From contig NZ_JAQNCY010000003.1 of NCBI RefSeq assembly GCF_028368855.1, forward strand, positions 343,848 through 407,847: DNA of 64,000 bases, given 5' to 3'. Each line of letters opens with the position of its first letter. Within the stretch, counting starts at the first letter, position 1. This document shows positions 34,884 to 43,442 of the stretch, one piece after another. The notes under the pieces were generated by a model. It had not been told where the DNA came from and ran no database searches. It saw only the letters and a program-made list of their open reading frames with translations. The translations under genes and the position numbers were made by a program. The stretch comes from Leisingera sp. SS27. Its GTDB lineage: Bacteria; Pseudomonadota; Alphaproteobacteria; Rhodobacterales; Rhodobacteraceae.

Positions 34884-35447
34884 ATGCCCAAGATCAACGG
34901 CAACGAAATCCGTCCCGGCAACGTGCTGGAACATAATGGCGGCCTTTGGGCAGCGGTGAAGGTCGACCACGTCAAACCGGGCAAGGGCGGCGCCTTTGCC
35001 CAGGTCGAGATGCGCAACCTGCGCAACGGCTCCAAGCTGAACGAGCGCTTCCGCTCCGCGGACAAGGTGGAGCGCGTCCGCCTGGAGCAGAAAGACCAGC
35101 AGTTCCTCTATGAGAGCGACGGCATGCTGGTGTTCATGGACGCAGAAACCTATGAGCAGATCGAGCTGCCCGCGGACCTGCTGGGCGACCGCCGCCCGTT
35201 CCTGCAGGACGGCATGACCATCGTGGTGGAATTCTACGAGGCAGAGGCGCTGAACGCGACCGTGCCGCAGAAAGTGACCTGCAAGATCGTTGAGACCGAG
35301 CCGGTCGTCAAAGGCCAGACCGCGGCCAATTCCTTCAAGCCCGCGATCCTCGACAACGGCGTCAAGGTCATGGTGCCGCCGTTTGTCGGCCAGGACGAGA
35401 TGATCGTGGTGAACACCGAAACCATGGAATATTCCGAGCGCGCCTGA
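34884..35447 (+). CDS. efp: Elongation factor P
   Basis: A 187-residue EF-P, which relieves ribosome stalling at polyproline. All three domains are present, and the modified-loop lysine is at position 34 (VKPGKGGAF). The end motif is [15 protein letters not shown]. The modifying enzyme (EpmA or another) cannot be told from this window. The gene has its own promoter-like sequence and a terminator. Start [12 protein letters not shown] is unambiguous. Confidence 0.97.
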   Translation: MPKINGNEIRPGNVLEHNGGLWAAVKVDHVKPGKGGAFAQVEMRNLRNGSKLNERFRSADKVERVRLEQKDQQFLYESDGMLVFMDAETYEQIELPADLLGDRRPFLQDGMTIVVEFYEAEALNATVPQKVTCKIVETEPVVKGQTAANSFKPAILDNGVKVMVPPFVGQDEMIVVNTETMEYSERA

Positions 35448-35470
35448 TCCGGGACGTCTTCGGAAAACGG

Positions 35471-35502
35471 AAAAGCCGCCCTCCCTCGGGGGCGGCTTTT
35501 TC
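35471..35502 (+). terminator. Terminator of efp
   Basis: A 10-bp stem, AAAAGCCGCC / GGCGGCTTTT (35471-35480 and 35491-35500), followed by further T. Confidence 0.9.
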
Positions 35503-35517
35503 TGTTTCTGCGCGGGC

Positions 35518-35564
35518 CCAAGACTTTTTTGAAAAGTCTTGGCAAAAGTTTTCAAAAACTTTTG
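35518..35564. repeat. Twin A/T hairpins
   Basis: Two adjoining perfect inverted repeats: CCAAGACTTTT-ttg-AAAAGTCTTGG (35518-35542) and CAAAAGTTTT-ca-AAAACTTTTG (35543-35564). The pair looks like a bidirectional terminator unit between convergent efp and the next gene. Similar twin hairpins are common in roseobacter genomes. Confidence 0.8.
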
Positions 35565-35585
35565 CACCAGCAGCCGGCCAATGGG

Positions 35586-36131
35586 TCACCCCGCAGGCAG
35601 CGCCAGGCTGAAGCCGCATTCATCCATCATCTTGCCATAGGCCGCGGTAAACCCGCTGAGCGAGGCCTCGTAGAACATGTCGTTGCCGGCCCAGATCTCC
35701 ACCCAGCTGCCCTGTTTCATTGCCTGCAGCATCACCAGGTGGTCCTGGAACTGCAGCGCGCTTTCGGCTTCGGCCAGGCCTTCCTCGTTGATCCAGGAAT
35801 TGATCCCGGCTGAGAGCGAGAAACTGCGGTCGAAGTCAAAGATGAAATCCACCGTGCCGCCCTGCTGCATCAGCGTCGGGTAGTGGCGCGGCGCATATTC
35901 CTGCACCTTGGCCATCGGGTAGAACTCCGGCGGGCCCGCGTCACCGGAAAACACCTCCAGCGCCAGCAGCGGATCGCCGTCGCCGCCGGTCCAGGCGCGG
36001 CAGGTCAGGTAGCTGTCCTGCTCCGTCTCATGGGGTTCCGTGGCGACATGCCAGTCCTTGTAGCTCCAGTAGTCGGCCCAGGCAGGGGAGGCCGCCAGCA
36101 CGGCGGCGCAGGCTGCAAACATCAGACGCAT
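35586..36131 (-). CDS. Secreted protein of unknown function
   Basis: A 181-residue exported protein. The signal peptide is MRLMFAACAAVLAASPAWA. The mature part begins DYWSYKDWHVATEPHE and continues with SYLTCRAWTGGDGDPLLALE, a beta-rich pattern reminiscent of IalB-like invasion-associated proteins but without clear family identity. Two mature cysteines (CRAW and the C-terminal DECGFSL) could form a disulfide. The start at 36131 is preferred over 36149 because it places the signal directly at the N-terminus. Confidence 0.7.
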   Translation of the reverse strand: MRLMFAACAAVLAASPAWADYWSYKDWHVATEPHETEQDSYLTCRAWTGGDGDPLLALEVFSGDAGPPEFYPMAKVQEYAPRHYPTLMQQGGTVDFIFDFDRSFSLSAGINSWINEEGLAEAESALQFQDHLVMLQAMKQGSWVEIWAGNDMFYEASLSGFTAAYGKMMDECGFSLALPAG

Positions 36132-36191
36132 CAAATACCCTTTCAGCAATTCCTGCGGCGACCCTAACGCAATCAGGTGAACAGAGGCTTG

Positions 36192-36995
36192 TCAGAAACC
36201 CAATGCGTCCAGCCGCGTCTCAACCATGTTCCGGTAGCTGGCACCGAACAGCCGCAGATGCACCAGCGCGGGCCACAGCTGATAGAGGGCGCGGCGTGCC
36301 TCAAATCCCGGCTCCAGCGGTCCATAGGCATCGTGAAAATCCGCAGGCGGCGTGCCGAACAGATGCAGCATCGCCAGATCCGCCTCTGCGTCGCCCCAGT
36401 AGCAGGCTGGGTCGATCAGATAGGCCTTGGGACCGCTGAACAGAACATTGCCGCTCCACAGATCGCCATGCAGCAGCGCGGCGGGCGCCGCCGCGGGCAG
36501 CAGCTCCGGCAGCCGCGCGCACAGCGCCTCAACCCGCAGCCGGAGATCACGGGGCAGGGCGCCCGGATCTGCCAGCAAGCGGCGGCTGGCCCAGAACTCC
36601 ACCCAGTTCTCCAGCGGCGCGTTGGGCACCGCCACCGGACCAAAGGCGTAATCCTCCGCCCAGCCGTAGTGCGGGCCTGTGGCAGAATGCAGCTGCTGCA
36701 AGGCATGCCCCAGCGCCTGCCAGCCCTTTGCGTTGGCCCCGGTCTCCTCCAAAGCCTCCATCAGCAGCAAGCCACGGCCTACGCCCAGCACCTCCGGCGC
36801 GGGCACGCCTGCGTCCCGGACCGCGCGCAGCATCGCGGCCTCCGCCGCCACCAGCGGCCCGGTTTTGGCCACCACACGGCGGCCATCGCTTAAGGAAAGC
36901 AGCTGCACGTCCGACAAATCGCCGCCATGCAGCGGCCGGCTGCGCAAAACCTCCGCGCCCAGCAGGGACAGAACGGTATCGTTCAGCCCGCTCAC
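36192..36995 (-). CDS. Fructosamine-kinase-family protein
   Basis: A 267-residue kinase-like protein of the fructosamine/ketosamine-3-kinase family, which phosphorylates Amadori products so that they decay (protein deglycation). Visible signatures are VVAKTG (ATP lysine), the catalytic LLHGDLWSGNVLF and YLIDPACYWGDAEADLAML, which is the family's D-P-A-x-Y-x-G-x-x-E-x-D block. The start is a GTG at 36995, 10 nt after the ygfZ stop codon; the overlapping ATG is out of frame. Cotranscription with ygfZ is likely. Confidence 0.88.
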   Translation of the reverse strand: MSGLNDTVLSLLGAEVLRSRPLHGGDLSDVQLLSLSDGRRVVAKTGPLVAAEAAMLRAVRDAGVPAPEVLGVGRGLLLMEALEETGANAKGWQALGHALQQLHSATGPHYGWAEDYAFGPVAVPNAPLENWVEFWASRRLLADPGALPRDLRLRVEALCARLPELLPAAAPAALLHGDLWSGNVLFSGPKAYLIDPACYWGDAEADLAMLHLFGTPPADFHDAYGPLEPGFEARRALYQLWPALVHLRLFGASYRNMVETRLDALGF

Positions 36996-37005
36996 GGCTG
37001 CCCGC

Positions 37006-37740
37006 TCATTCTTGCCAGGTGACGCCGGCGTCTCCCGCCTGCATCTCCCCCTTGGCGCGGTCAAACCGCAGATAGGCAATGCCCTTGCCGCCGGACTGGG
37101 TGTAGAGCGTGCCAACCACTTTTCCCTCGGCGGTGATCTCCGTTCCAACCGGCGCCGCGCCCTCGACCTCCACAGTCCGCAAGCCCTTGCGCAGCTCGGT
37201 CTTATGCTTCATCCGCGCCGTCACCTCCTGACCGACATAGCAGCCCTTGCGGAAATCGACGCCTTTCAGCGCCTCAAAACCCGCCTCCAGGATATAGCTG
37301 TCCGGCCCCAGCTCGATGCCGGTTTCGGGAATGCAATGGGCCACCCGGATCGCGTCCCAGTCGCTGCCGTCATCGCCGCCCTCAGGCCCATAGAGCCGCC
37401 AGCCCAGATCCCCATGGCGCGGGTCCGCCAGGGCGCCCTCCGGTGCCATACCAGTGCCGCGCTTTACCTGCAGGTCCGTCATTTCCACCTGCACATCGGC
37501 GCGCAGCCGGTACATGTTCAGCCGTTTCATCAGGCCCTCGGCCAGTGAGGCCTCCACGTCCAGAAGCACCGCATCGCCGTCTGCGGCCAGAAAGAAGTCC
37601 GCCAGGTATTTTCCCTGCGGCGTCAGCAGCGCGGCATAGACCAGCCCGTCGTCCAGATGGTCCACATTATTGGTCACCAGCCCCTGCAGGAAGCTCTTGG
37701 CGTCGGCGCCGGTCAGGCGCAGGATGCGGCGGTCGCTCAT
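37006..37740 (-). CDS. ygfZ: YgfZ/GcvT-like folate-binding protein
   Basis: A 244-residue tetrahydrofolate-binding protein that helps assemble or repair certain Fe-S enzymes such as MiaB. The signature KGCYVGQEVTAR, with the functional Cys, lies near residue 175, and the N-terminal RRILRLTGADAKSFLQGLVTNNV is typical. It is shorter than E. coli YgfZ, as usual in alphaproteobacteria. The fructosamine-kinase-like gene follows closely on the same strand. Confidence 0.93.
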   Translation of the reverse strand: MSDRRILRLTGADAKSFLQGLVTNNVDHLDDGLVYAALLTPQGKYLADFFLAADGDAVLLDVEASLAEGLMKRLNMYRLRADVQVEMTDLQVKRGTGMAPEGALADPRHGDLGWRLYGPEGGDDGSDWDAIRVAHCIPETGIELGPDSYILEAGFEALKGVDFRKGCYVGQEVTARMKHKTELRKGLRTVEVEGAAPVGTEITAEGKVVGTLYTQSGGKGIAYLRFDRAKGEMQAGDAGVTWQE

Positions 37741-37839
37741 TTGTGTCTCCGGGTTGCTGCCAACGGCGTTTCATTGCCTGGCCCAGTGATATAGGAAGCA
37801 GGGCGGAAGAAAACAGCAAATCCGCACTCAGGAGCCCCC

Positions 37840-38520
37840 ATGCCCGCGCCGGTCAGCATCGTGATCCCCACCCTGAACGCCGAAGCTGAACTGCCCGCCG
37901 CGCTGGAGCATCTGATGGAGGGGCTGGCTGCGGGATTGATCCGCGAACTGGTGATCACCGATGGCGGGTCCACGGATGCGACCCGCGCCATTGCCGAAGC
38001 GTCCGGAGCTGAATGGATCAGCGGCGCCCCGTCCCGCGGCGGCCAGCTGCGGCGCGGCTGCACGGCGGCGCAGGGGGAATGGCTGCTGGTGCTGCACGCC
38101 GACACGCGTCTGGAAGCCGGCTGGGCCGCATCGGTGGCGCAGCATCTGGCGGAGGGGCAGGGCAGGTCTGCCTGCTTCCGCCTTCAGTTCCGGGCCAAGG
38201 GGCCGATGGCCGCCTGGGTTGCAGGCTGGGCCAACCTGCGCACGCGGCTGTTCGCGCTGCCCTATGGCGACCAGGGCCTGCTGATCCGCCGCGATATTTA
38301 TGAGGCTGCAGGCGGCTATCCCGATCAGCCGCTGATGGAGGACGTGGCATTGGCGCGCCGCCTCAAGGGGCTGACGGTGCTGCCCTCCGCCGCGCTGACC
38401 AGCGCCGCGCGCTACCAGCGGGCCGGCTGGCTGCGGCGCGGCGCGCGGAACCTGTGGACACTGATGCGGTATTTTCTGGGTGTGGCGCCGGAACGGCTGG
38501 CAGGGTCCTACAGCAAGTGA
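37840..38520 (+). CDS. Glycosyltransferase, TIGR04283 arsenosugar type
   Basis: A 226-residue family 2 glycosyltransferase. SIVIPTLNAEAELPAALEHL opens the GT-A fold and TDGGSTDATRAIA is the nucleotide-sugar site. SRGGQLRRGCTAAQGEWLLVLHADTRL and the YGDQGLLIRRDIYEAAGGYPDQPLMEDV stretch are specific to the TIGR04283 group associated with arsenosugar synthesis (partner of ArsS). No arsS or ars genes lie in the window, so the arsenic link is by family only. Confidence 0.88.
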   Translation: MPAPVSIVIPTLNAEAELPAALEHLMEGLAAGLIRELVITDGGSTDATRAIAEASGAEWISGAPSRGGQLRRGCTAAQGEWLLVLHADTRLEAGWAASVAQHLAEGQGRSACFRLQFRAKGPMAAWVAGWANLRTRLFALPYGDQGLLIRRDIYEAAGGYPDQPLMEDVALARRLKGLTVLPSAALTSAARYQRAGWLRRGARNLWTLMRYFLGVAPERLAGSYSK

Positions 38521-38565
38521 ACGTCTCGCCCGGCCGCCAGGCCAGGCGGGCACGTGCTTTGCTGC

Positions 38566-39362
38566 TTACCCGAACACCTTGCTGGCAAAGCGGCGGAACC
38601 AGCGGTTCCTGCCGCGGGCGCTGCCGCCGGGCACTTGCTCTGCCTGGGCGGCGATGCCCTTGGTGTCCACCACGGTCTTGCCGTCCTGGAACTGCAGCCG
38701 GTAGAGATCGGCATAGATACCGCCGCGCGCCAGGAGCTCTTCGTGGCTGCCCTGGTCCACCACGCGGCCGCGGTCCATCACCACGATCTTGTCGGCGTTG
38801 CGGATGGTCGACAGCCGGTGCGCGATCACCAGCGTTGTGCGGCCGCCCGCCAGCTTGTCCAGCGCCAGTCGATGCTGACCGCAACCCCCAGAACCGCGAT
38901 CGGTGACACGAAATCCTTGCCCGCACCGGTGATCACCGCCCGCCACACCGCGTCGATGGCACCAACATCGCCCAGCACACGGTGCATCAGCACCCCCGGC
39001 GGATGCTCCTGGTGAAAGGCCGGGTCCTGCCGGATCAGCCGCGCCAGCATGTCCTTGCGCAGATGCGCGGCCGAAGTCTGCGAGACCTTGCTCAGCAGCA
39101 CCTTCTGGGTGACGCCGGAAATGCCGCGCAGCGCAAAAATGGCAAAAAAGGCGAGGCTGACCCAGAACAGCGCGTCGGTATTGCCGTCAACAAACACCAG
39201 GTCGAACATCGGCTGCATCATGTAGCCGAGCGCACCCATGGTGCGGCCTTCCACCAGCATAAAGACCACGGCGATGCCCAGCAGGCCGATGTAATGACGC
39301 AGATAGCCGCGCCACAGCCAGCCCAGAAGCTCCCGTGCGGATTTGGGTTCGTGCTGGCTCAT
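38566..39362 (-). pseudogene. ABC exporter gene with large internal deletion
   Basis: The remains of a fused membrane/ATPase (MsbA-like) exporter. Residues 1 to about 165 (39362 down to about 38870; MSQHEPKSARELLGWLWRGY) are a normal transmembrane domain. The reading then shifts frame into the last roughly 100 residues of an ATPase domain ([20 protein letters not shown] with the H-loop His, then [20 protein letters not shown]). About 330 residues are missing, including Walker A, the signature motif and Walker B, so no product can hydrolyse ATP. The N-terminal frame ends at 38826. At the join, GGCGCTGGAC fits both flanks, suggesting deletion between short repeats. Confidence 0.85.
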
Positions 39363-39568
39363 GACGGTGTGTCCCTGCGGGAAATTCGTGACATTGCGGG
39401 CCTTTCCCTGTCGTTCCAGCGCCATTTAAGCAGGTGGAGGGCAGGGCGCAAGCACTTCGCCGTGACCCTGCGTCAGCGGCAATTGACGCGGGCGGCGGTG
39501 CGGCTACTGTGCCGTCATGGATCAACCGCGGCGGCCACGGGGCTGCGCGCTGTCAGGGAAAATCAGGC

Positions 39569-40777
39569 ATGAGCGGACCAGTGAAGGTATCGGCAGGGCG
39601 GCAGTATCTGGCCATTCCCGGCCCGTCGGTGGTCCCTGATCAGGTGCTGCAGGCGATGCACCGCCCGTCGCCCAACATCTACGCGGGCGAGCTGGTGGAG
39701 ATGACCGCAGGCCTGATCCCGGACCTGCGCCGGGTGGCGCGCACGGAGCACCACGCCGCCATCTACATCGCCAACGGCCACGGTGCCTGGGAGGCGGCGT
39801 TGCAGAACACCCTGCAGCCCGGCGACCTGGTGCTGGTGCCCGCCTCGGGCCGCTTTGCCATCGGCTGGTCGGAAATGGCCCAAAGCCTCGGGATCGAAAC
39901 CCAGGTGCTCGATTTCGGCACCAGCGCCCCGTGGGACATGGCCAGGATTGCCGAGGTGCTGGCCGCCGACACGGGCCACCGGATCAAGGCAGTGCTCGGC
40001 GTGCATGTGGATACCTCCAGTTCCATCCGCAACGATATCCCGGGCCTGCGCAAACTGCTGGATGAGGAAGGCCACCCGGCGCTCCTGATGGCCGACTGCA
40101 TTGCCTCACTGGGGTGCGAGCGCTTCGAGATGGACGCCTGGGGCGTCGACGTTATGGTCACCGCCAGCCAGAAGGGGCTGATGATGCCGCCGGGCCTCAG
40201 CTTTGTGTTCTTCAACGGCCGGGCCGCCGCGGCGCGGGCGGCGCTGCCGCGGATCAGCCGCTATTGGGACTGGGTGCCGCGCGCCAACCCGGAGGAGTTC
40301 TACCAGTATTTCGGCGGCACCGCGCCCACCCATCATCTCTATGGCCTGCGCGCCGCGCTGGACATGATCCACGGCGAAGGCCTTGAGAACGTGTGGAACC
40401 GCCATGCCCGACTGGCCCGCGCGATCTGGGCGGCTTGCGAGACCTGGGGCGCCGACGGGCCGCTGCGGATGAACGTGGCGGACCGCACCCTGCGCTCCCA
40501 TGCGGTCACTGCGCTGCACATCGGTGCGCCGGACGGCACCCGCCTGCGGGACTATGTGGAGCAGAACCTGGGCCTGACCCTGGGCATCGGCCTTGGCATG
40601 GCTGCCCCCAAAAGCCCGGAATGGCACGGATTTTTCCGTCTCGGCCACATGGGCCACGTGAACGGTAAGATGGTGATGGGCTTGCTGGGCGGCATTCAGA
40701 CCGGCCTTACCGCGCTGGATATCCCGCACGGAACCGGCGCGCTGGAGGCTGCTGCACAGGTGCTTGCGGGCCGCTGA
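39569..40777 (+). CDS. Class V aminotransferase, serine/alanine-glyoxylate type
   Basis: A 402-residue PLP enzyme of the serine-glyoxylate/alanine-glyoxylate aminotransferase group. The N-terminal AIPGPSVVPDQVLQAMHRPSPNIYAGELVEM, the HGAWEAALQNTL segment, DCIASLGCERFEMDAWGVDV (with the PLP Asp) and the Schiff-base lysine in TASQKGLMMPPGL are visible. The C-terminal FFRLGHMGHVNGKMVMGLLGGIQTGL is typical. The start at 39569 gives MSGPVKVSAGRQYLAIPGP. The substrate may be serine, alanine or another small amino acid with glyoxylate or pyruvate. Confidence 0.92.
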   Translation: MSGPVKVSAGRQYLAIPGPSVVPDQVLQAMHRPSPNIYAGELVEMTAGLIPDLRRVARTEHHAAIYIANGHGAWEAALQNTLQPGDLVLVPASGRFAIGWSEMAQSLGIETQVLDFGTSAPWDMARIAEVLAADTGHRIKAVLGVHVDTSSSIRNDIPGLRKLLDEEGHPALLMADCIASLGCERFEMDAWGVDVMVTASQKGLMMPPGLSFVFFNGRAAAARAALPRISRYWDWVPRANPEEFYQYFGGTAPTHHLYGLRAALDMIHGEGLENVWNRHARLARAIWAACETWGADGPLRMNVADRTLRSHAVTALHIGAPDGTRLRDYVEQNLGLTLGIGLGMAAPKSPEWHGFFRLGHMGHVNGKMVMGLLGGIQTGLTALDIPHGTGALEAAAQVLAGR

Positions 40778-40810
40778 AGGCCCGGCACCCGCAGCTTATA
40801 CAGGCCGGGG

Positions 40811-41005
40811 CTAGGCCTGCTGTGAATTCAGCTTGATCTCCAGCCTGGTGATGAAATGGTTGATCAGCACGGCCAGCACCAGAACCGGCACCAGCCCGTA
40901 CATCACCCAGACCACAAAGAAGATCCACATCAGGTTGATGCCGGCAAACATGATTGCGGCAGAAAAGAAATCCGGCATGGCGTCGGGCAGTTCAGGGTCA
41001 CGCAT
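40811..41005 (-). CDS. Small membrane protein, 64 aa
   Basis: A 64-residue protein with one or two hydrophobic segments (SAAIMFAGINLMWIFFVVWVM then LVPVLVLAVLINHFI). It has a short acidic N-terminus and a polar C-terminal tail (RLEIKLNSQQA). No family is recognised. It lies between a convergent aminotransferase gene and hisC on the same strand as hisC. Coding status is moderately sure. Confidence 0.6.
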   Translation of the reverse strand: MRDPELPDAMPDFFSAAIMFAGINLMWIFFVVWVMYGLVPVLVLAVLINHFITRLEIKLNSQQA

Positions 41006-41095
41006 GACAATTCTCCCGGTGATACCCTTCGATGGTAGGCCGGGAGTGGTGAATGTCCGGTAAAACTGCCGCGATCAAATGGCGATAGGCAGGTT

Positions 41096-42205
41096 TCAGC
41101 CGCCATTTGCCTTGGCCAGCGCCTTGGGCAGCGCCGCGGCAAAACCCTCCAGCTCCGCCGCAGGCCCGCAGCTCACCCGGATGCAGCGGTTCTGCGGTTC
41201 GGCAAAGGGCATCCGCACAAAGATCCCCTGATCGACCAGCCCGTCCAGAACCATCTTGGCAAACACCCCGTCACGCCCGCAGTCGATCGCCACGAAATTT
41301 GTGGCAGAGGGCAGGGCGGTCAGACCGTTCTCTGCCGCGATCTCCGCAATCCGCTCCCGCGCTGCCTCAATCCGCGCCAGCACCTGTCCGAGCCAGTCCT
41401 GATCCCGCAACGCCGCCAGCGCGCCCGCCTGCGCGGCCCGGTTCATGCCGAAATGATTGCGCACCTTGTTGAAGGCGGCGATCAGATCCGGGTGCCCGAT
41501 GGCATAGCCCACCCGCGCCCCCGCCATTGCATAGGCCTTGGAAAACGTCCGCATCCGGATCACCCGCGCATCATCCGCACTGACCGGCGCCGCGGTGCCC
41601 TCCGGCGCGCATTCGACATAGGCCTCGTCCAGCAGCAAGAGGCACCCCTCAGGCAAATGATCCAGCGCCGCCGCAATATCGGCGCCCTTGTGCCAGCTGC
41701 CCATCGGGTTGTCCGGATTGGCCAGATAGACGATCTTGGCATCCGCCGCCGCCGCCTTGGCAAACAGCGCCTCAAAATCCTCGCGGTCGTCCCTGTAGGG
41801 CACCGTGTGGATCACCCCGCCATACCCCGCCACATGGTAGTTGAAGGTCGGATAGGCCCCCAGCGAGGTCACTACCGCATCGCCCGGCCCGACCAGCAGC
41901 CGCACCAGATAGCCAAGCAGCCCGTCAATGCCTTCGCCGACGATGATATGCGCCGGGCTGACCCCGTGGTGCGCACCCAAGGCATGGCGCAGTTCAAAAT
42001 TCTCCGCATCGCCGTATTTCCAGATCTCCGCCGCGGCCTGCGCCATCGCTTCAACGGCCTTGGGGGAGGGGCCAAAGATGTTCTCATTCGCCCCCAGCCG
42101 CGCGGCAAAACCCGCACCGCGGGCGCGCTCCTGCGTCTCGGGGCCGACAAAGGGCACGGTGGCGGGGAGGGAGAGTGCAAGCGGGGTGTAGCGGGGACCA
42201 GTCAT
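41096..42205 (-). CDS. hisC: Histidinol-phosphate aminotransferase-like enzyme
   Basis: A 369-residue fold-type I aminotransferase. Landmarks are ARLGANENIFGPSPKAVEAM (N-terminal phosphate region), NPDNPMGSWH (the NPDNPxG motif), LLLLDEAYVE (PLP-binding Asp), the Schiff-base lysine in RTFSKAYAMAGARVGY, and NRCIRVSCG near the end. This is the HisC / aromatic aminotransferase subgroup. Many Rhodobacterales carry several HisC-like copies, so this one may act in His or aromatic metabolism. Confidence 0.9.
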   Translation of the reverse strand: MTGPRYTPLALSLPATVPFVGPETQERARGAGFAARLGANENIFGPSPKAVEAMAQAAAEIWKYGDAENFELRHALGAHHGVSPAHIIVGEGIDGLLGYLVRLLVGPGDAVVTSLGAYPTFNYHVAGYGGVIHTVPYRDDREDFEALFAKAAAADAKIVYLANPDNPMGSWHKGADIAAALDHLPEGCLLLLDEAYVECAPEGTAAPVSADDARVIRMRTFSKAYAMAGARVGYAIGHPDLIAAFNKVRNHFGMNRAAQAGALAALRDQDWLGQVLARIEAARERIAEIAAENGLTALPSATNFVAIDCGRDGVFAKMVLDGLVDQGIFVRMPFAEPQNRCIRVSCGPAAELEGFAAALPKALAKANGG

Positions 42206-42300
42206 GGGGGCAGATAAGCTGAAGCGGGCAGCCCGGGCAAGGCTTGCGTCACCTTCCCGACCGGCGCAACCTGCGCATGGATTTTATAAGGGATTCTTTC

Positions 42301-43365
42301 ATGCGCATTGCCCTGGCCCTGCTGGCCGCCGCCCTCGGCTACCTCTTGTTCTGGCCGGTGCCGGTCGACCCCATCGCCTATGACCCGCCCGCGGCGCCGG
42401 GCTTTACCGGTGATTACGCCGAGAACAATGCCCTCAGCGCATCCTCGCTGATCCATCTGCCTGACGGAGAGCTGGGGCCGGAGGACATCGCCCGAACCCC
42501 GGACGGCGCCATCTACACCACCAGCCTGTCCGGCAACCTCTACCGTATCGACGGGGACGAACCGGTGCTGGCAGACCGCTTGGGCGGCCGCCCGCTGGGG
42601 CTCAAGGCCAGGCCGGACGGCGCGCTTTACATCGCCGACAGCTTCCGCGGCATCCTGCGCTGGTCCGGCCCCGGCACGCTGGAGGTCGTGGCAGACGAAA
42701 TCGATGGCGCCCCGATCATCTATGCCAACCAGCTCGACGTGGCACAGGACGGCACCATCTATTTCTCCAACTCGTCGGACCGCTTCGACCCCGAAACAAT
42801 GGGCGGCACCAAGCCGACCTCGATCCTGACCATCTGGGAGCAGTCAAACACCGGCTACGTCGCCCGTATCAACCCTGACGGCACCACAGAGAAAATCGCC
42901 GAAGGTTTCGTCTACACCAACGGCATCGCCCTCTCACCCGACGAAGACTTCCTGCTGATCAACGAAACCGGCCGCGCCCGCGTCCACCGGCTCTGGCTCA
43001 AGGGCGGCCGCGCAGGCCAGCAGGAGGTCTTCCTCGACAACCTCCCCGGCTACCCCGACAATCTGGAGGCACAGGGCGACGGCACCTATTGGCTCGCCTT
43101 CGCCAGCCCGCGCGTTCCATCAGAGAAACTGATGCCCTATCCCTTCTTGCGCAAGGTGATCTGGCGCCTCGGCCCGCTGGTGCGCCCGGCGCCGATCCAC
43201 CGCGGCATGCTGGTGCAGTTCGACGGGCAGGGCAATATCCTGCGCTCCCTTCAGGACCCGGACGGGCGCCTCGGCGTCACCACCGGCGGCAAGGTAATGG
43301 ACGGGCAGCTCTTTGTGATGACCCTCGACTCGCCCTGGTTCGCCCGGATGCCGCTTTCCCCCTGA
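42301..43365 (+). CDS. SMP-30/strictosidine-synthase-like beta-propeller protein
   Basis: A 354-residue protein with an N-terminal hydrophobic segment (MRIALALLAAALGYLLFWPV), so it is probably membrane-anchored or exported. The body is a six-bladed propeller of the SMP-30/strictosidine-synthase superfamily: PEDIARTPDGAIYTTSLSGN, GLKARPDGALYIADSFRG, ITNQLDV-like IYANQLDVAQDGTIYFSNSSD, TNGIALSPDEDFLLINETGRAR and YPDNLEAQGDGTYWLAF. Such proteins are lactonases, esterases or binding proteins. Start at 42301 (AAGGGA upstream). Confidence 0.82.
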   Translation: MRIALALLAAALGYLLFWPVPVDPIAYDPPAAPGFTGDYAENNALSASSLIHLPDGELGPEDIARTPDGAIYTTSLSGNLYRIDGDEPVLADRLGGRPLGLKARPDGALYIADSFRGILRWSGPGTLEVVADEIDGAPIIYANQLDVAQDGTIYFSNSSDRFDPETMGGTKPTSILTIWEQSNTGYVARINPDGTTEKIAEGFVYTNGIALSPDEDFLLINETGRARVHRLWLKGGRAGQQEVFLDNLPGYPDNLEAQGDGTYWLAFASPRVPSEKLMPYPFLRKVIWRLGPLVRPAPIHRGMLVQFDGQGNILRSLQDPDGRLGVTTGGKVMDGQLFVMTLDSPWFARMPLSP

Positions 43366-43442
43366 TCCTTCCCCCACGTTGGGCTGGCACCTGTCCCGCA
43401 TCCGGGGCAGGCTGACGCCAGATCAGCAGCGGGGAGCAAACC

